A stretch of 64,000 nucleotides of DNA, taken from Streptomyces sp. TSRI0107. GTDB lineage: Bacteria; Actinomycetota; Actinomycetes; Streptomycetales; Streptomycetaceae. The translations under genes were made by a program, and so were the position numbers. The DNA lies in contig NZ_LIVZ01000003.1 in assembly GCF_001905845.1 (NCBI RefSeq), forward strand, positions 434,001 through 498,000. Direction: 5' to 3'. Positions 33,802 through 42,552 of the stretch are shown in pieces. Numbering within the stretch: position 1 is the stretch's first letter; each line of letters opens with the position of its first letter. The notes below the pieces were generated by a model that worked only from the letters and a program-made list of their open reading frames with translations, was not told the origin of the DNA and made no database searches.

Positions 33802-36393
33802 ATGGACAAGCGGTACGAGGTGTACGCCCTCGCGGACGGGCACTTCTACGACACGCCCGACCGGCTCACGGGCGACGGGCACACCGCCGCTCCGCTGTAC
33901 GCGGTGGCCCGGCGCGAGGTGCCCGAGGGCTGGCGTGCGGCGCGCACCGGCGACTGGCTGACGATGACGCCGCTCGACGCGGACGGCGAGCCGCTGCCCG
34001 GTCCGGCGCAGGGCTGGAAGATCCACGCCTCGGCCACCCGGGCGAACGCGGAGCGGATCGCGGAGATCGTGTGGGACTACTGCGTGCCGCGCCGCATCCC
34101 GTTCAAGTTCGTCCCGGCCGCGCATCTGCTGCATCTGCGCAACGCCAAGTACGCGCCACGCGAGGGCAGCGGCAAGTTCGTCACCGTCTACCCGGTCGAC
34201 GAGGAGCAGCTGCGCCTGGTGCTGACCGAGCTGGGCGCGCTGCTGAAGGGCTTCGAGGGGCCGTACATCCTGACCGATCTGCGCTGGGACGACGGTCCGC
34301 TGCACGTCCGCTACGGCGCCTTCGCGCGGTCCTACGTGGTCGACGAGCGCGGGTCGCTGGTGCCGGCGGTGCGCGACGGCGAGGGACGGCTGGTGCCGGA
34401 CCGGCGGGACCCGTCCTTCCGGGTGCCGGAGTGGGTGACGCTGCCGGACTTCCTGGCCCCGCAGCTGGCGGCGCGCAACGCGACGACGGTCGGCGACCTG
34501 CCGTACCGCATCGAGAAGGCGCTGCACTTCTCCAACGGCGGCGGCGTGTACGCGGGCACCGACACCCGTGACGGGCGCCGGGTCGTGCTGAAGGAGGGGC
34601 GGCCGCACGCGGGGCTCGCGGCCGACGGGGCGGACGCGATCGCCCGGCTGGAGCGGGAGAAGCGGGCCCTGGAGCAAGTGGCCGGCACCGGGGTGGTGCC
34701 GGAGGTGCGCGACTGGTTCACGCTGGGCGAGCACCGGTTCCTGGTGATGGACTTCGTCGAGGGGCGGCCGCTCAACTCGTTCTTCGCCGAACGGCACCCG
34801 CTGCTCGTCCCCGACCCCGATCCGCGGGCCGTCGCCGACTACACGGCGTGGGCGCTGCGCATCCACCGGGCGGTGGAGCGGGCGGTGGACGCGGTGCACG
34901 AGCGCGGGATCGTCTTCCACGACCTGCACGTCTTCAACATCATGGTGGCGCCCGACGAGGAGTCGGTGTTCCTGCTGGACTTCGAGGCGGCCGCGCCGGT
35001 GGCCGAGAACGGCCGCCAGGTCGTCGCCCACCCGGGGTTCTTCGCGCCGCCCGACCGCCGGGGCGCCGACGTCGACCGCTATGCGCTGGCGTGTCTGCGG
35101 CTCGCCCTGTTCATGCCGGTGACCACGCTGTTCGTGATCGACCGGGGCAAGGCGGCGCATCTGGCCGAGGTGATCGCCGAGCAGTTCCCGGACGTGCCGC
35201 GGGCGTTCCTGGACGAGGCGGTCGCGGAGATCACCCGGGACGCGGCCGGGCCCGCCCGCGGCGGGTCGGCGCGGCTCGTCGAACCCGCCGACTGGCCGCA
35301 CAGCCGGGACTCCATGGTCAAGGCGATCCTCGCCTCGGCCACCCCCGAGCGCACCGACCGGCTCTTCCCCGGCGACATCGCGCAGTTCTCCGACGGCGGC
35401 GGGCTCGGTCTCGCGCACGGCGCGGCCGGGGTGCTGCACGCGCTGGCCGAAACCGGCGCGCAGCGCTACGAGGAGGGCGAACGCTGGCTCCTCGACCGTA
35501 CGGCCCCGCCCCCGGCGGGCACCCCGCTGGGCCTGTACGACGGTCTCGCGGGCGTCGCGCTGGTCCTGGACCGGCTCGGGCACCGGCAGCGGGCGCTGGA
35601 CCTGGTCGACGGCATCCTGCGCGAGCGCTGGCAGAACCTCTCCTCCGACCTGCACGGCGGGCTCGCGGGGCTCGGCCTGGTCCTCGGGCACCTCGCCGGC
35701 ACCACCGGCGAGCCGGGCCTGCGGGAGCGGGCCGACGAGGCCGCGGAGATCGTCGTACGACGGCTCGCGGAGCCGCTTCCGGAGGCGCCCCGGCGGCGCG
35801 CCGGGCTGCTGCGCGGGGCGACCGGGCAGGCGCTGTTCCTGCTGCGGCGCCACGAGGCCACCGGCGACGGTGAGCTGCTGGCGGCGGCCGGGCGGGCGCT
35901 GCGGCGGGATCTGGCCTCCTGCGTGGTCCGCGAGGGCGGGGCGCTGGAGGTGGACGAGGGCTGGCGCACCCTGCCGTATCTCGGTGACGGCAGCGTCGGG
36001 CTCGGCATGGTGATCGACGACTACCTCGCCCACGCCACGGACGACACCGGGGAGCTCGAACGGGCCCGCGCGGGGGTGCTCACCGCCGCCACCTGCCGCT
36101 TCTACGCGCAGCCCGGGCTCTTCCAGGGCCGGGCCGGGATGATCCTGCACCTCGGCCGCACCACCGCGCCGGGTGCCGATGTCCGGGCGCGGCTGGCGGA
36201 GCAGCTCGCGGGGCTCGGCTGGCTCGCGATGCCGTACCAGGGCCAGCTGGCCTTCCCCGGCCACCAGATGATGCGGCTCTCCATGGACCTGGCCACCGGA
36301 ACGGCCGGCTGCCTGCTGGCGCTGGGCGCCGCCCTCGGCGACACGCCCGCCGCGCTGCCGTTCCTCCCGCCGCCCGCCGGGCGGCCCTCATGA
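33802..36393 (+). CDS. class III lanthipeptide synthetase (RamC/AmfT-like)
   Basis: 863 residues, three parts. The N-terminal lyase region (about 1-210) contains GKFVTVYPVDEEQLR. The Ser/Thr kinase has GGGVYAG, VVLKEGRP (Lys about 261), catalytic HDLHVFNIM (about 373) and LLDFEAA (DFE). The C-terminal LanC-like cyclase (about 520-863) has HGGLAGLGLVLG and FQGRAG but lacks the Cys/CHG zinc ligands, which places it in class III. The enzyme phosphorylates Ser/Thr, eliminates phosphate and forms lanthionine or labionin rings. ATG with GGAGGGGGAGG upstream. The precursor gene follows 78 bp later. Confidence 0.95.
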   Translation: MDKRYEVYALADGHFYDTPDRLTGDGHTAAPLYAVARREVPEGWRAARTGDWLTMTPLDADGEPLPGPAQGWKIHASATRANAERIAEIVWDYCVPRRIPFKFVPAAHLLHLRNAKYAPREGSGKFVTVYPVDEEQLRLVLTELGALLKGFEGPYILTDLRWDDGPLHVRYGAFARSYVVDERGSLVPAVRDGEGRLVPDRRDPSFRVPEWVTLPDFLAPQLAARNATTVGDLPYRIEKALHFSNGGGVYAGTDTRDGRRVVLKEGRPHAGLAADGADAIARLEREKRALEQVAGTGVVPEVRDWFTLGEHRFLVMDFVEGRPLNSFFAERHPLLVPDPDPRAVADYTAWALRIHRAVERAVDAVHERGIVFHDLHVFNIMVAPDEESVFLLDFEAAAPVAENGRQVVAHPGFFAPPDRRGADVDRYALACLRLALFMPVTTLFVIDRGKAAHLAEVIAEQFPDVPRAFLDEAVAEITRDAAGPARGGSARLVEPADWPHSRDSMVKAILASATPERTDRLFPGDIAQFSDGGGLGLAHGAAGVLHALAETGAQRYEEGERWLLDRTAPPPAGTPLGLYDGLAGVALVLDRLGHRQRALDLVDGILRERWQNLSSDLHGGLAGLGLVLGHLAGTTGEPGLRERADEAAEIVVRRLAEPLPEAPRRRAGLLRGATGQALFLLRRHEATGDGELLAAAGRALRRDLASCVVREGGALEVDEGWRTLPYLGDGSVGLGMVIDDYLAHATDDTGELERARAGVLTAATCRFYAQPGLFQGRAGMILHLGRTTAPGADVRARLAEQLAGLGWLAMPYQGQLAFPGHQMMRLSMDLATGTAGCLLALGAALGDTPAALPFLPPPAGRPS

Positions 36394-36471
36394 CGCGGCG
36401 TCGCCGACCGGCGGCGTCGTGACCCAACCCGTCCCCACGGGACGTCTCACCATCACGGAAAGGAAAAGAAG

Positions 36472-36588
36472 ATGGCCCTTCTCGACCTGCAGACGATGGA
36501 AGCCGACGAGCACACCGGCGGCGGCGGCGCGAGCACGGTGAGCCTGCTCTCCTGCATCAGCGCGGCGAGCGTGCTGCTCTGTCTCTGA
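36472..36588 (+). CDS. SapB-like class III lanthipeptide precursor (RamS/AmfS-like)
   Basis: 38 residues, below usual gene-finder size. The leader begins MALLDLQTME, the conserved class III LLDLQ motif read by the synthetase. A Gly4 stretch separates it from the core, which has two exact Ser-x2-Ser-x3-Cys units, STVSLLSC and SAASVLLC, each able to form a labionin or lanthionine-type ring as in SapB. The core is very hydrophobic, as expected for a surface-active morphogen that helps aerial hyphae rise. AAAGGAAAAGAAG precedes the ATG. The usual ramAB exporter genes do not follow. Confidence 0.93.
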   Translation: MALLDLQTMEADEHTGGGGASTVSLLSCISAASVLLCL

Positions 36589-36604
36589 CCGGCACCGCAC
36601 CACC

Positions 36605-36634
36605 AGGGCCCCGGGCGGCAGCGTCCGGGGCCCT
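36605..36634. terminator. hairpin between precursor and RamR-like genes
   Basis: Perfect 10-bp stem AGGGCCCCGG / CCGGGGCCCT with a 10-nt loop, 16 bp after the precursor stop and 24 bp before the convergent regulator's stop. It could terminate both, and would also stabilise the precursor mRNA. Confidence 0.75.
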
Positions 36635-36658
36635 GCCCGTGCCCCGGGCCGGCACCGG

Positions 36659-37264
36659 CTACAGCCAGCCCTCCCCCTGCGAGATGCGGATCGCGTCTAT
36701 CCGGTTGCGGGCGCCGGTCTTGCGGGTGATGGCGGCCATGTAGTTGCGGACGGTGCCCCGGGACAGGTGCAGGCTGCCGGCGATCTCCGCGATGGACGCG
36801 CCCTCGGCCGCCAGCGACAGCACGCTGAGCTCCCGTCTGGTCAGCGGTATCTGGGAGGCCTTGAGGAAGCCCAGGCCCAGCGTGTTGTCGACGAAACGTT
36901 CCCCTGCGGCGACGCACCGGATGCCCCGCACCAGGCGCTCCGGCGAGCCCGCCTTGTCGACGTAGCCGAGCGCCCCCGCCTCCACGGCACGCCGCAGCAG
37001 CCCCGGCCGGTCCGCGGTGGCCAGCACCAGCAGCCGGGGCGGTCTCTCGCCGCCCCGGCCGCACAGCTCGCCCAGCGGCGGGATGCCGTAGCGGCCTGTG
37101 TAGTCCAGGTCCGCGGCACACACGTCCGGCCGTAAGGATCGCGCCCGGCCCGGCGCGGCTTGCCATGGGGCGTCGTCGACGCCCAGGTCGGGTTCCCGGC
37201 TCAGCCACTCCGCCAGAACCGATCGCACCAGACTCGAATCATGCACCAGAAGTACCCGGATCAC
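36659..37264 (-). CDS. ramR: RamR/AmfR-like response regulator, LuxR type
   Basis: 201 residues. Receiver domain 1-125 with VHDSS in place of the usual acidic pair, the phosphorylation-site region CAADLDYTGRYG and the conserved Lys in GYVDKAGS. The first acidic cluster is reduced to one Asp, so phosphorylation may be weak or absent. LuxR-type DNA-binding domain about 140-200 (LTRRELSVLSLAAEGASIAE, then LSRGTVRNYMAAITRK). Length and wording match RamR/AmfR, activators of the SapB operon. GTG start with GAAAGGGA upstream. No sensor kinase is adjacent, as is usual for this orphan. Confidence 0.9.
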   Translation of the reverse strand: MIRVLLVHDSSLVRSVLAEWLSREPDLGVDDAPWQAAPGRARSLRPDVCAADLDYTGRYGIPPLGELCGRGGERPPRLLVLATADRPGLLRRAVEAGALGYVDKAGSPERLVRGIRCVAAGERFVDNTLGLGFLKASQIPLTRRELSVLSLAAEGASIAEIAGSLHLSRGTVRNYMAAITRKTGARNRIDAIRISQGEGWL

Positions 37265-37562
37265 CGCTGTCCCTTTCAGCTCTCCGCCGTCGGCTCGTCG
37301 TGGTGAGCGCGTGCCCATTCTTGGTCCCGGCGCTCCTGCCTGAGCGCGCAAGATCCGGCCAACGGGATGCGCGGGGGCGCGTACAGCGCGCCCATGCTCC
37401 TTCCCACGCATCCGTTCGGGGGGCATGATCACCGGGCTTCGGGGTACGCGAGGCGCCCTTCGTCGCGGCCGGCGCGTCCGCCCAGAGATGGCGCGGACGG
37501 CCGGGGCGAGAGAGATTTGATGCCGGGGACACGGCTCGCGGCGCCGCGAGGAGGTGGTCGGC

Positions 37563-39701
37563 GTGGACGACGGGCAGCCGCACACCCGGGCACCGGCGGC
37601 CGAGCGGCAGCCGGCCGGCGAGCCCCTGCTGTCGCTCGCGCTCGCCGCGATGCTCGACGGCGTGCACGCCCACTCCGGCGCGGTGTACCTCCTCTCCCCC
37701 GACGGACAAGTGCTCGAGATGGCGGTGATGGCCGGGCTGCCGCGGGCCTTCTCCGCGCCCTGGGAGCGCGTCGGCGTGGGCGCGCCGATCCCGGTCGCCG
37801 AAGCGGTGCGCGAACGGCGGCTGGTCTGGGTCGGCGGCGAGGAGGAGATGGCCCGCCGCTACCCCAGGGTCGCCGTGGTCCTGCCGTACCCCTTCGCGCT
37901 GGCCGCGGTGCCGGTGGTGACGGGAGGCACGGTGTACGGCGCGGTGTTCGTCACCTGGCCCGGCTCCCACGCGCCGGCGCTGACCGACCGGATCCGGGAG
38001 CAGCTGACGTCGGCCTGCGACCGGCTGGCGCTGCGGCTGGAGCGGGCGGCCCGGGAGAGCCGCCCGGTGCTGCCCGAGCCGGATCTGCTGGCCGCGCCGG
38101 TGGTCGGGGGCACACCGGGCACGATCGGCGCGGTCGAGGCGGCCCGGATGGTGTCCCGGCTTCCGTACGGGCTGTGCTCGCTCGACATCCACGGGCGGGT
38201 CGCCTTCGCCAACCCGGCGGCGGCCGAACTGATCGGTGAGCCGGTGTCCCGGCTGGTGGGCACCCAGCTGTGGGCGTCCGTACCGTGGCTGAACGACCCG
38301 GTCTACGAGGACCGGTACCGGGCCGCCCTGTTCAGCCAGCACGCCACGTCGTTCGTGGCGCTGCGCCCGCCCGGCGAGTGGCTGTCCTTCCGGCTGTACC
38401 CGAGCACGAGCGGGCTCAGTGTGCGGATCACCCGGGCCCGGTCCGTCTCGCCGACGGGGCAGGCCGAGCCGTCGGCCGGTGAGGGGCCGTCCCGGCTGGT
38501 CACCATCTCGCAGGTGCTGACGCTGGCGAGCGCGCTGACCGAGGCGGTCGGCGTGCAGGACGTCGTCCAGCTGGTGGCGGACGAGCTCGCCCCGGCCGTC
38601 GGCAGCCACGCCCTGGTCCTGCTGGCCTCGCGGGGCGGGCGGCTGCGGGTGCTGGGGCATCGCGGCTATCCCGATCCGCGGCTCGTGGAGCGGTTCGACG
38701 GGACGCCGCTGGGGTCGGCGACGCCGGGGGCGCACGCCCTGCACACCGGCGTGCCCGCGTTCTTCGAGTCCCGGGAGGAGCTGGAGCGGCTGTATCCGGC
38801 GCGGGCGGAGAGCCCGGACGGGTTCGCGGCCTGGGCGTACCTGCCGTTGATCGCCTCCGGGCGCCCGGTGGGCACCTGTGTGCTCGCCTACTCCGGTCCG
38901 CGCCACTTCGCGGCGGACGAGCGGTCGGTGCTGACCAGCATGGCCGGGCTGATCGCGCTGGCCCTGGAGCGGGCCCTGCTGTACGACGCCAAGCACCAGC
39001 TGGCGCACGGCCTCCAGGCGGCGCTGCTGCCGCCGTCCCTGCCGCCGCTGCCGGGCATCGACGCGGCCGCCCGCTATCTGCCGAGCACACGGGGCATGGA
39101 CATCGGTGGCGACTTCTACGACGCGGTGCCTTCGGCGGGCACCGCGGTCGCGGTGATCGGCGACGTGCAGGGGCACAACGTGACGGCGGCCGGGCTGATG
39201 GGGCAGATCCGGACCGCGGTACGGGCGTACACCGCCGTCGGCCAGTCACCGCAGGAGGTCATGGGCAGCACCAACCGGCTGCTGATCGACCTCGGCACCG
39301 ATCTGTTCGCCAGCTGCCTGTATCTGCGGCTGAACCCGCGGCACGCGCGGGCGGTGATGGCGCGGGCCGGGCATCCGCCGCCGCTGCTGCGCCGGCCGGA
39401 CGGGCGGGTCCGGGTGCTCGACCTGGCGGGCGGGCCGCTGCTGGGCATCGACGCGTCGGCCGTGTATCCGACGACGGAGGTCGACTTCGCGCCCGGGTCG
39501 GTGCTCGTGCTGTACACCGACGGGCTGATCGAGTCCCCCGGCGTCGACATCGAGGAGGCGCTGGCCGCACTGGGCGAGCTGCTGACGGAGGCGGGGCGGC
39601 TGCCGCTGGACGAGCTGGCCGACGTACTGGTCGGGCAGGGGGCGGGCGCGGCGGAGCGGGCGGACGACGTGGCGTTGCTGCTGCTGCGGGCGCGGGGGTG
39701 A
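37563..39701 (+). CDS. SpoIIE-type PP2C phosphatase with GAF and PAS domains
   Basis: About 712 residues. N-terminal GAF (about 20-160), PAS (about 190-300; GLCSLDIHGRVAFANPAAAE), second GAF (about 320-465), and PP2C (about 475-712) with GGDFYDAVPSAG, GDVQGHNVTAAG and ERADDVALLLLRARG. No C-terminal HATPase, unlike the enzyme at 31152. GTG 37563 has GAGGAGG 8 nt upstream; the in-frame GTG at 37554 abuts that site. Divergent from the RamR-like gene across about 300 bp, in which I see no further feature. Partner STAS protein unknown. Confidence 0.9.
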   Translation: MDDGQPHTRAPAAERQPAGEPLLSLALAAMLDGVHAHSGAVYLLSPDGQVLEMAVMAGLPRAFSAPWERVGVGAPIPVAEAVRERRLVWVGGEEEMARRYPRVAVVLPYPFALAAVPVVTGGTVYGAVFVTWPGSHAPALTDRIREQLTSACDRLALRLERAARESRPVLPEPDLLAAPVVGGTPGTIGAVEAARMVSRLPYGLCSLDIHGRVAFANPAAAELIGEPVSRLVGTQLWASVPWLNDPVYEDRYRAALFSQHATSFVALRPPGEWLSFRLYPSTSGLSVRITRARSVSPTGQAEPSAGEGPSRLVTISQVLTLASALTEAVGVQDVVQLVADELAPAVGSHALVLLASRGGRLRVLGHRGYPDPRLVERFDGTPLGSATPGAHALHTGVPAFFESREELERLYPARAESPDGFAAWAYLPLIASGRPVGTCVLAYSGPRHFAADERSVLTSMAGLIALALERALLYDAKHQLAHGLQAALLPPSLPPLPGIDAAARYLPSTRGMDIGGDFYDAVPSAGTAVAVIGDVQGHNVTAAGLMGQIRTAVRAYTAVGQSPQEVMGSTNRLLIDLGTDLFASCLYLRLNPRHARAVMARAGHPPPLLRRPDGRVRVLDLAGGPLLGIDASAVYPTTEVDFAPGSVLVLYTDGLIESPGVDIEEALAALGELLTEAGRLPLDELADVLVGQGAGAAERADDVALLLLRARG

Positions 39702-39720
39702 GGCGGGCCGGTACGACGAA

Positions 39721-39750
39721 GGTCCGGCCCCTCCGCCGAGGGGCCGGACC
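39721..39750. terminator. strong bidirectional hairpin
   Basis: GGTCCGGCCCCT / AGGGGCCGGACC, a perfect 12-bp stem with loop CCGCCG, exactly between the convergent SpoIIE and protease genes. Confidence 0.9.
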
Positions 39751-39765
39751 ACGTGGTGGGGCGGG

Positions 39766-41163
39766 TCAGCTGTGATTCTGGGTCAGGCCGGAGTCGCCGG
39801 CCTCCTCGGCGGCCTCGTCTCCGCCGCCGGCCTGCTCACCGGCGCCCGCTTGCTCGCCGCCGACGCCCTCCTGTGCGTCACCGGCGCCCTCCTCGGCACC
39901 GCCGACGCCCTCTTCGGCACCGCCGACGCCTTCCTCCGCGCCTCCGACGCCCTCCTGCGCGCCACCGGCACCTTCCTCCGCGCCACCGGCGCCTTCCTGC
40001 TCACCGCCGGCGCCCGCGCCTTCGTCCGCGCCCGCGCCGCCGGCGCCGTCAGCGCCCTCCAGCGTCGCGCCGACCGCCTCCAGTGCCGTGGTGACCGGCT
40101 GGAAGAACGTCTCCCCGCCGACCGTGCAGTCGCCGCTGCCGCCGGAGGTCAGGCCGAGGGCGAGGCCGTCCTGGGTGAACATCGAGCCGCCGCTGTCGCC
40201 GGGTTCGGCGCACACGTTCGTCTGGATGAGGCCGGTGACCGTGCCCTCGGGGTAGTTGACGGTGGCGTCGAGCCCGGTGACGGTGCCGTCGGCGAGGCCC
40301 GTGGTGGAGCCCATCCGGAACACCTCCTGGCCGACGGTGGCCTCCGCCGCCTGGAGGATCGGGACGGTCTGGCCCTCGGCGTTCACCTCGCTCGGCGCCT
40401 GGGTGGCGGGGTCGTCGTACTTGACGAGGGCGAAGTCACCCTCGCCGGGGAACACCGCCTGGTCGACGGTGCCGATCGGCGCCCCGCCCTCGGCGTCGGA
40501 CCACTGCTGCGCCGCGACGCCGCAGTGACCGGCCGTCAGGAAGGCGGGGGTGCCGTCGCCGGCGGTGACGTTGAAGCCGAGCGAGCAGCGGGCGCCGCCG
40601 CCGAAGATGGCGTCGCCGCCGGAGGCGAAGGTCTTGAAGGTGCCGTTGGACTTCCGCAGGGTCGCCATGCCGGAACCGAGGCTCTGCACGGTGGACTCCA
40701 GCGTGTCCCACTTGGCGCCGGTGACGGTGCTGTCGGCGGTGACGAGGACCTTGTTCGTTCTGGGGTCGACGGCCCAGGCGGTGCCGGGGATGGTCGCCTC
40801 GCTCTTCAGGGTCTGCGCGGCCGCCTTCAGTTCGGCGGCGCTGTTCTCGACCTGCCGGACCGCCGCGCCCGCCTTCTTGGCCTGGACGACGAGCTGGTTG
40901 TCGTCGCCGACCACGTTGACGACGAGCTGCTGGCGGTCGGCGTCGTAGTAGGACCCGGCGAACGCGTCGCCGAGCAGCCCGGCGAGCTGGTCCGCGAGAT
41001 CCGAGGCGTCCGCGGACTTCAGGGTCCTGGGGGCGGACTTGGCTTCCGGCGCGCCGTCCTGGGACGCGTTGGCGTTCGGCAGCAGGATGGCCGCCGCTCC
41101 GAGCGCCGCCACGCCGCCTGCGGCCAGCACGGCCTTGCGCTTCGGAATTCGCTTGTGACTCAA
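39766..41163 (-). CDS. secreted S1 (streptogrisin-like) protease with Gly/Glu heptad tail
   Basis: 465 residues. Signal peptide 1-33 (RKAVLAAGGVAALGAAAILL ... NANA). An alpha-lytic-type prodomain runs to about 185, then the protease domain has His in TAGHCGV, Asp in GDFALVKYDD and Ser in EPGDSGG. After about residue 370 comes a 95-residue low-complexity tail with seven heptads of the A(E/Q)EG(V/A)GG type. The TTG start (41163) is chosen because AGGAGG lies 10 nt upstream and RIPKRKAV follows at once. The tail may act as a cell-wall spacer or a calcium-binding/disordered arm (inference). Paralogue at 9279. Confidence 0.9.
   Translation of the reverse strand: MSHKRIPKRKAVLAAGGVAALGAAAILLPNANASQDGAPEAKSAPRTLKSADASDLADQLAGLLGDAFAGSYYDADRQQLVVNVVGDDNQLVVQAKKAGAAVRQVENSAAELKAAAQTLKSEATIPGTAWAVDPRTNKVLVTADSTVTGAKWDTLESTVQSLGSGMATLRKSNGTFKTFASGGDAIFGGGARCSLGFNVTAGDGTPAFLTAGHCGVAAQQWSDAEGGAPIGTVDQAVFPGEGDFALVKYDDPATQAPSEVNAEGQTVPILQAAEATVGQEVFRMGSTTGLADGTVTGLDATVNYPEGTVTGLIQTNVCAEPGDSGGSMFTQDGLALGLTSGGSGDCTVGGETFFQPVTTALEAVGATLEGADGAGGAGADEGAGAGGEQEGAGGAEEGAGGAQEGVGGAEEGVGGAEEGVGGAEEGAGDAQEGVGGEQAGAGEQAGGGDEAAEEAGDSGLTQNHS
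39856..40002. repeat. seven 21-bp repeats in the protease tail
   Basis: 147 bp of near-identical 21-bp units, each encoding one heptad such as AEEGVGG. The repeats are in frame, so slippage changes tail length only. Confidence 0.9.
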
Positions 41164-41368
41164 GACTTCTCGACCTCCTGAGGGACCGGGGTCCGGCCGC
41201 CCTGTCGGCGGCTGTCGGGGGTGGGCGCCTGGATGGCCACTGGTACGCAGGGCGCGCTCGGGGCGTTCAATCGGGTGTGCGAAACCGGAGGGACCGGGAT
41301 GTGTGCCGACGGGACGGCGGTGGGGGCCGCGGTGGGGATTCCGCCGTGGTTCGGGGAAATGTCTCCCC

Positions 41369-41782
41369 ATGACGATGACCACGGCGGAAGCCGAGAAGAT
41401 CCTCTCCGTGAACTTCGCCCCCTGGGTCCTGGAACTGGGCCTGACCGTGGAGGCGTTGGGCGACGACCGGGCGACGCTGCGGCTGCCCTGGTCCGGCCGG
41501 CTGGCCCGGGAGGGCGGCGCGCTGTCGGGTCAGGCGCTGATGGCCGCCGCCGACACCGCGACGGTGATCGCCGTCTCGGCGGCGCGGGGCGCGTTCGTGC
41601 CGATGACGACGGTTCAGCAGTCGACGTCCTTCCAGCGCCCGGTGGCGGAGGCGGACGTGCTGATCACCGCGGTGCTGACCAAGCTGGGCCGCCGGATGGC
41701 GTTCGCGGACATCGCGATGACGGTGGAGCCGGGCGGGGACCTCGCGGCCCGGGCGAGCACGGTCTACGCGATCCTGGGCTGA
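41369..41782 (+). CDS. PaaI-type hotdog thioesterase
   Basis: About 137 residues. Hotdog-fold pattern: LGLTVEALGDDRATLRLPWS, the long helix with GGALSGQALMAAADTATVIA (Gly-Gly and catalytic Asp region), and MTTVQQSTSFQRPV then ASTVYAILG. Members hydrolyse acyl-CoA thioesters, often aromatic. ATG 41369 or 41375; no strong ribosome site for either. Its immediate neighbours (protease, peptide system) do not define a substrate. Confidence 0.84.
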   Translation: MTMTTAEAEKILSVNFAPWVLELGLTVEALGDDRATLRLPWSGRLAREGGALSGQALMAAADTATVIAVSAARGAFVPMTTVQQSTSFQRPVAEADVLITAVLTKLGRRMAFADIAMTVEPGGDLAARASTVYAILG

Positions 41783-42235
41783 CACGTTCCGCGACCGGTC
41801 GGTGACGGTCGGTTCCGGTCACGGACGGGAACGAGAGCTTCAGGGAATCTGCACATCGAATGCCCAACGGGCTCACCGCGAGCGGCGGATCCGCACATGC
41901 CCGAGGCGGCGGCCACGCCTTTGGGACCGGAGTGCCGGATTCGCCGATCCGGCGGCAAGAGCCGGGATGCGCCGATGCCGTGCGGCATGTGAAGAAGTCG
42001 CCGACAAGCCGTGCGCGCACCTGCACGGTTGGGCACGCGGAGGGCTCAAAACCCCAGGTGAGGCGGGTGGTTGATTGGAGGACGGAGGTCGCAGCGTGCT
42101 TTGATCCTTCGCACCGCGGGGGCCGCGAACGGCGCCTCTACGGGGCGCCTGGCGCCTGCGGTCGCGGCCGTCCGTCTGTCCCCAGAGGGGGCCGCTCCCC
42201 CCTTGTGAAATATCCATATGAAGGGAAGTTCCATC
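41783..42235. other. 453-bp intergenic region before the exported-peptide gene
   Basis: No supported gene. A 7-bp hairpin, GCCGGAT-TCGCCG-ATCCGGC, lies at 41934-41953 and may end the thioesterase transcript. Further small inverted repeats built on GGCGCC occur around 42130-42160. The last 30 bp are locally AT-rich (around 42206-42220) before the AAGGGAAG ribosome site. The peptide operon's promoter and regulatory sequences should be here, but I could not define -35/-10 elements. Confidence 0.5.
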
Positions 42236-42451
42236 ATGAACTCCACCCCCCAGGTTGAGACCGTCGAGATCTCCGACGCCGAGCTCGACAACGTCGCCGG
42301 CGGTCTGCACGTGAACGCCCTGGGCACCGTGACCGGCCTGGTGGACGGCGTCGCCCCGGTTTCCGGCCTGGTCGACACGGTCGTCGGCACCGTCGAGGGT
42401 GTCACCGGCCTGAACACCGCCCCGGTCACCAACCTGGTCGCCGGTCTCTGA
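42236..42451 (+). CDS. double-glycine leader peptide, cysteine-free, cargo of the NHLM exporter
   Basis: 71 residues. Leader 1-23 ends VEISDAELDNVAGG, with the classical C39-peptidase signature: Glu-8, Leu-7, Val-4, Gly-2, Gly-1. The 48-residue core starts at LHVNALG and is rich in Val, Gly, Leu and Thr, with repeated xxGLVD / GTVxG units. It has no Cys, Lys, Arg or aromatic residue and few charges. No lanthionine is therefore possible, and 'lantibiotic'-type labels would mislead. AAGGGAAG precedes the ATG. The next three genes encode an export system; no modification enzyme is nearby. The product could be a surface-active or self-assembling peptide, a bacteriocin or a signal. Confidence 0.85.
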   Translation: MNSTPQVETVEISDAELDNVAGGLHVNALGTVTGLVDGVAPVSGLVDTVVGTVEGVTGLNTAPVTNLVAGL

Positions 42452-42478
42452 TCGCACCCCCGGGGTGCCCCGCCGAGT

Positions 42479-42503
42479 CCCGGAGCCGTATCCCGGCTCC
42501 GGG
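42479..42503 (+). terminator. hairpin between peptide gene and exporter genes
   Basis: CCCGGAGCC / GGCTCCGGG, 9-bp stem with a 7-nt loop, 27 bp after the peptide stop and 50 bp before the adaptor gene. Position suggests a partial terminator or stabiliser giving more peptide than exporter message. Confidence 0.65.
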
Positions 42504-42552
42504 GCTCTTCGGATGTCCGTCACGCAATTCCACCCGGTGAGGGATCAGTTCC

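Noticed and set aside
39856..40002. CRISPR-like direct repeats
   Set aside because: The 21-bp units are contiguous with no spacers and encode in-frame heptads of a protease tail.
41860..42258. 132-codon open frame upstream of the exported-peptide gene
   Set aside because: It runs into the peptide gene in another frame, has no ribosome site, and its composition (Arg/Gly/Ser/Pro mix) looks like a GC-rich random frame.
42236..42451. Type A2 lantibiotic precursor
   Set aside because: The core has no Cys, so no lanthionine ring can form, and no LanM or LanBC gene is nearby.
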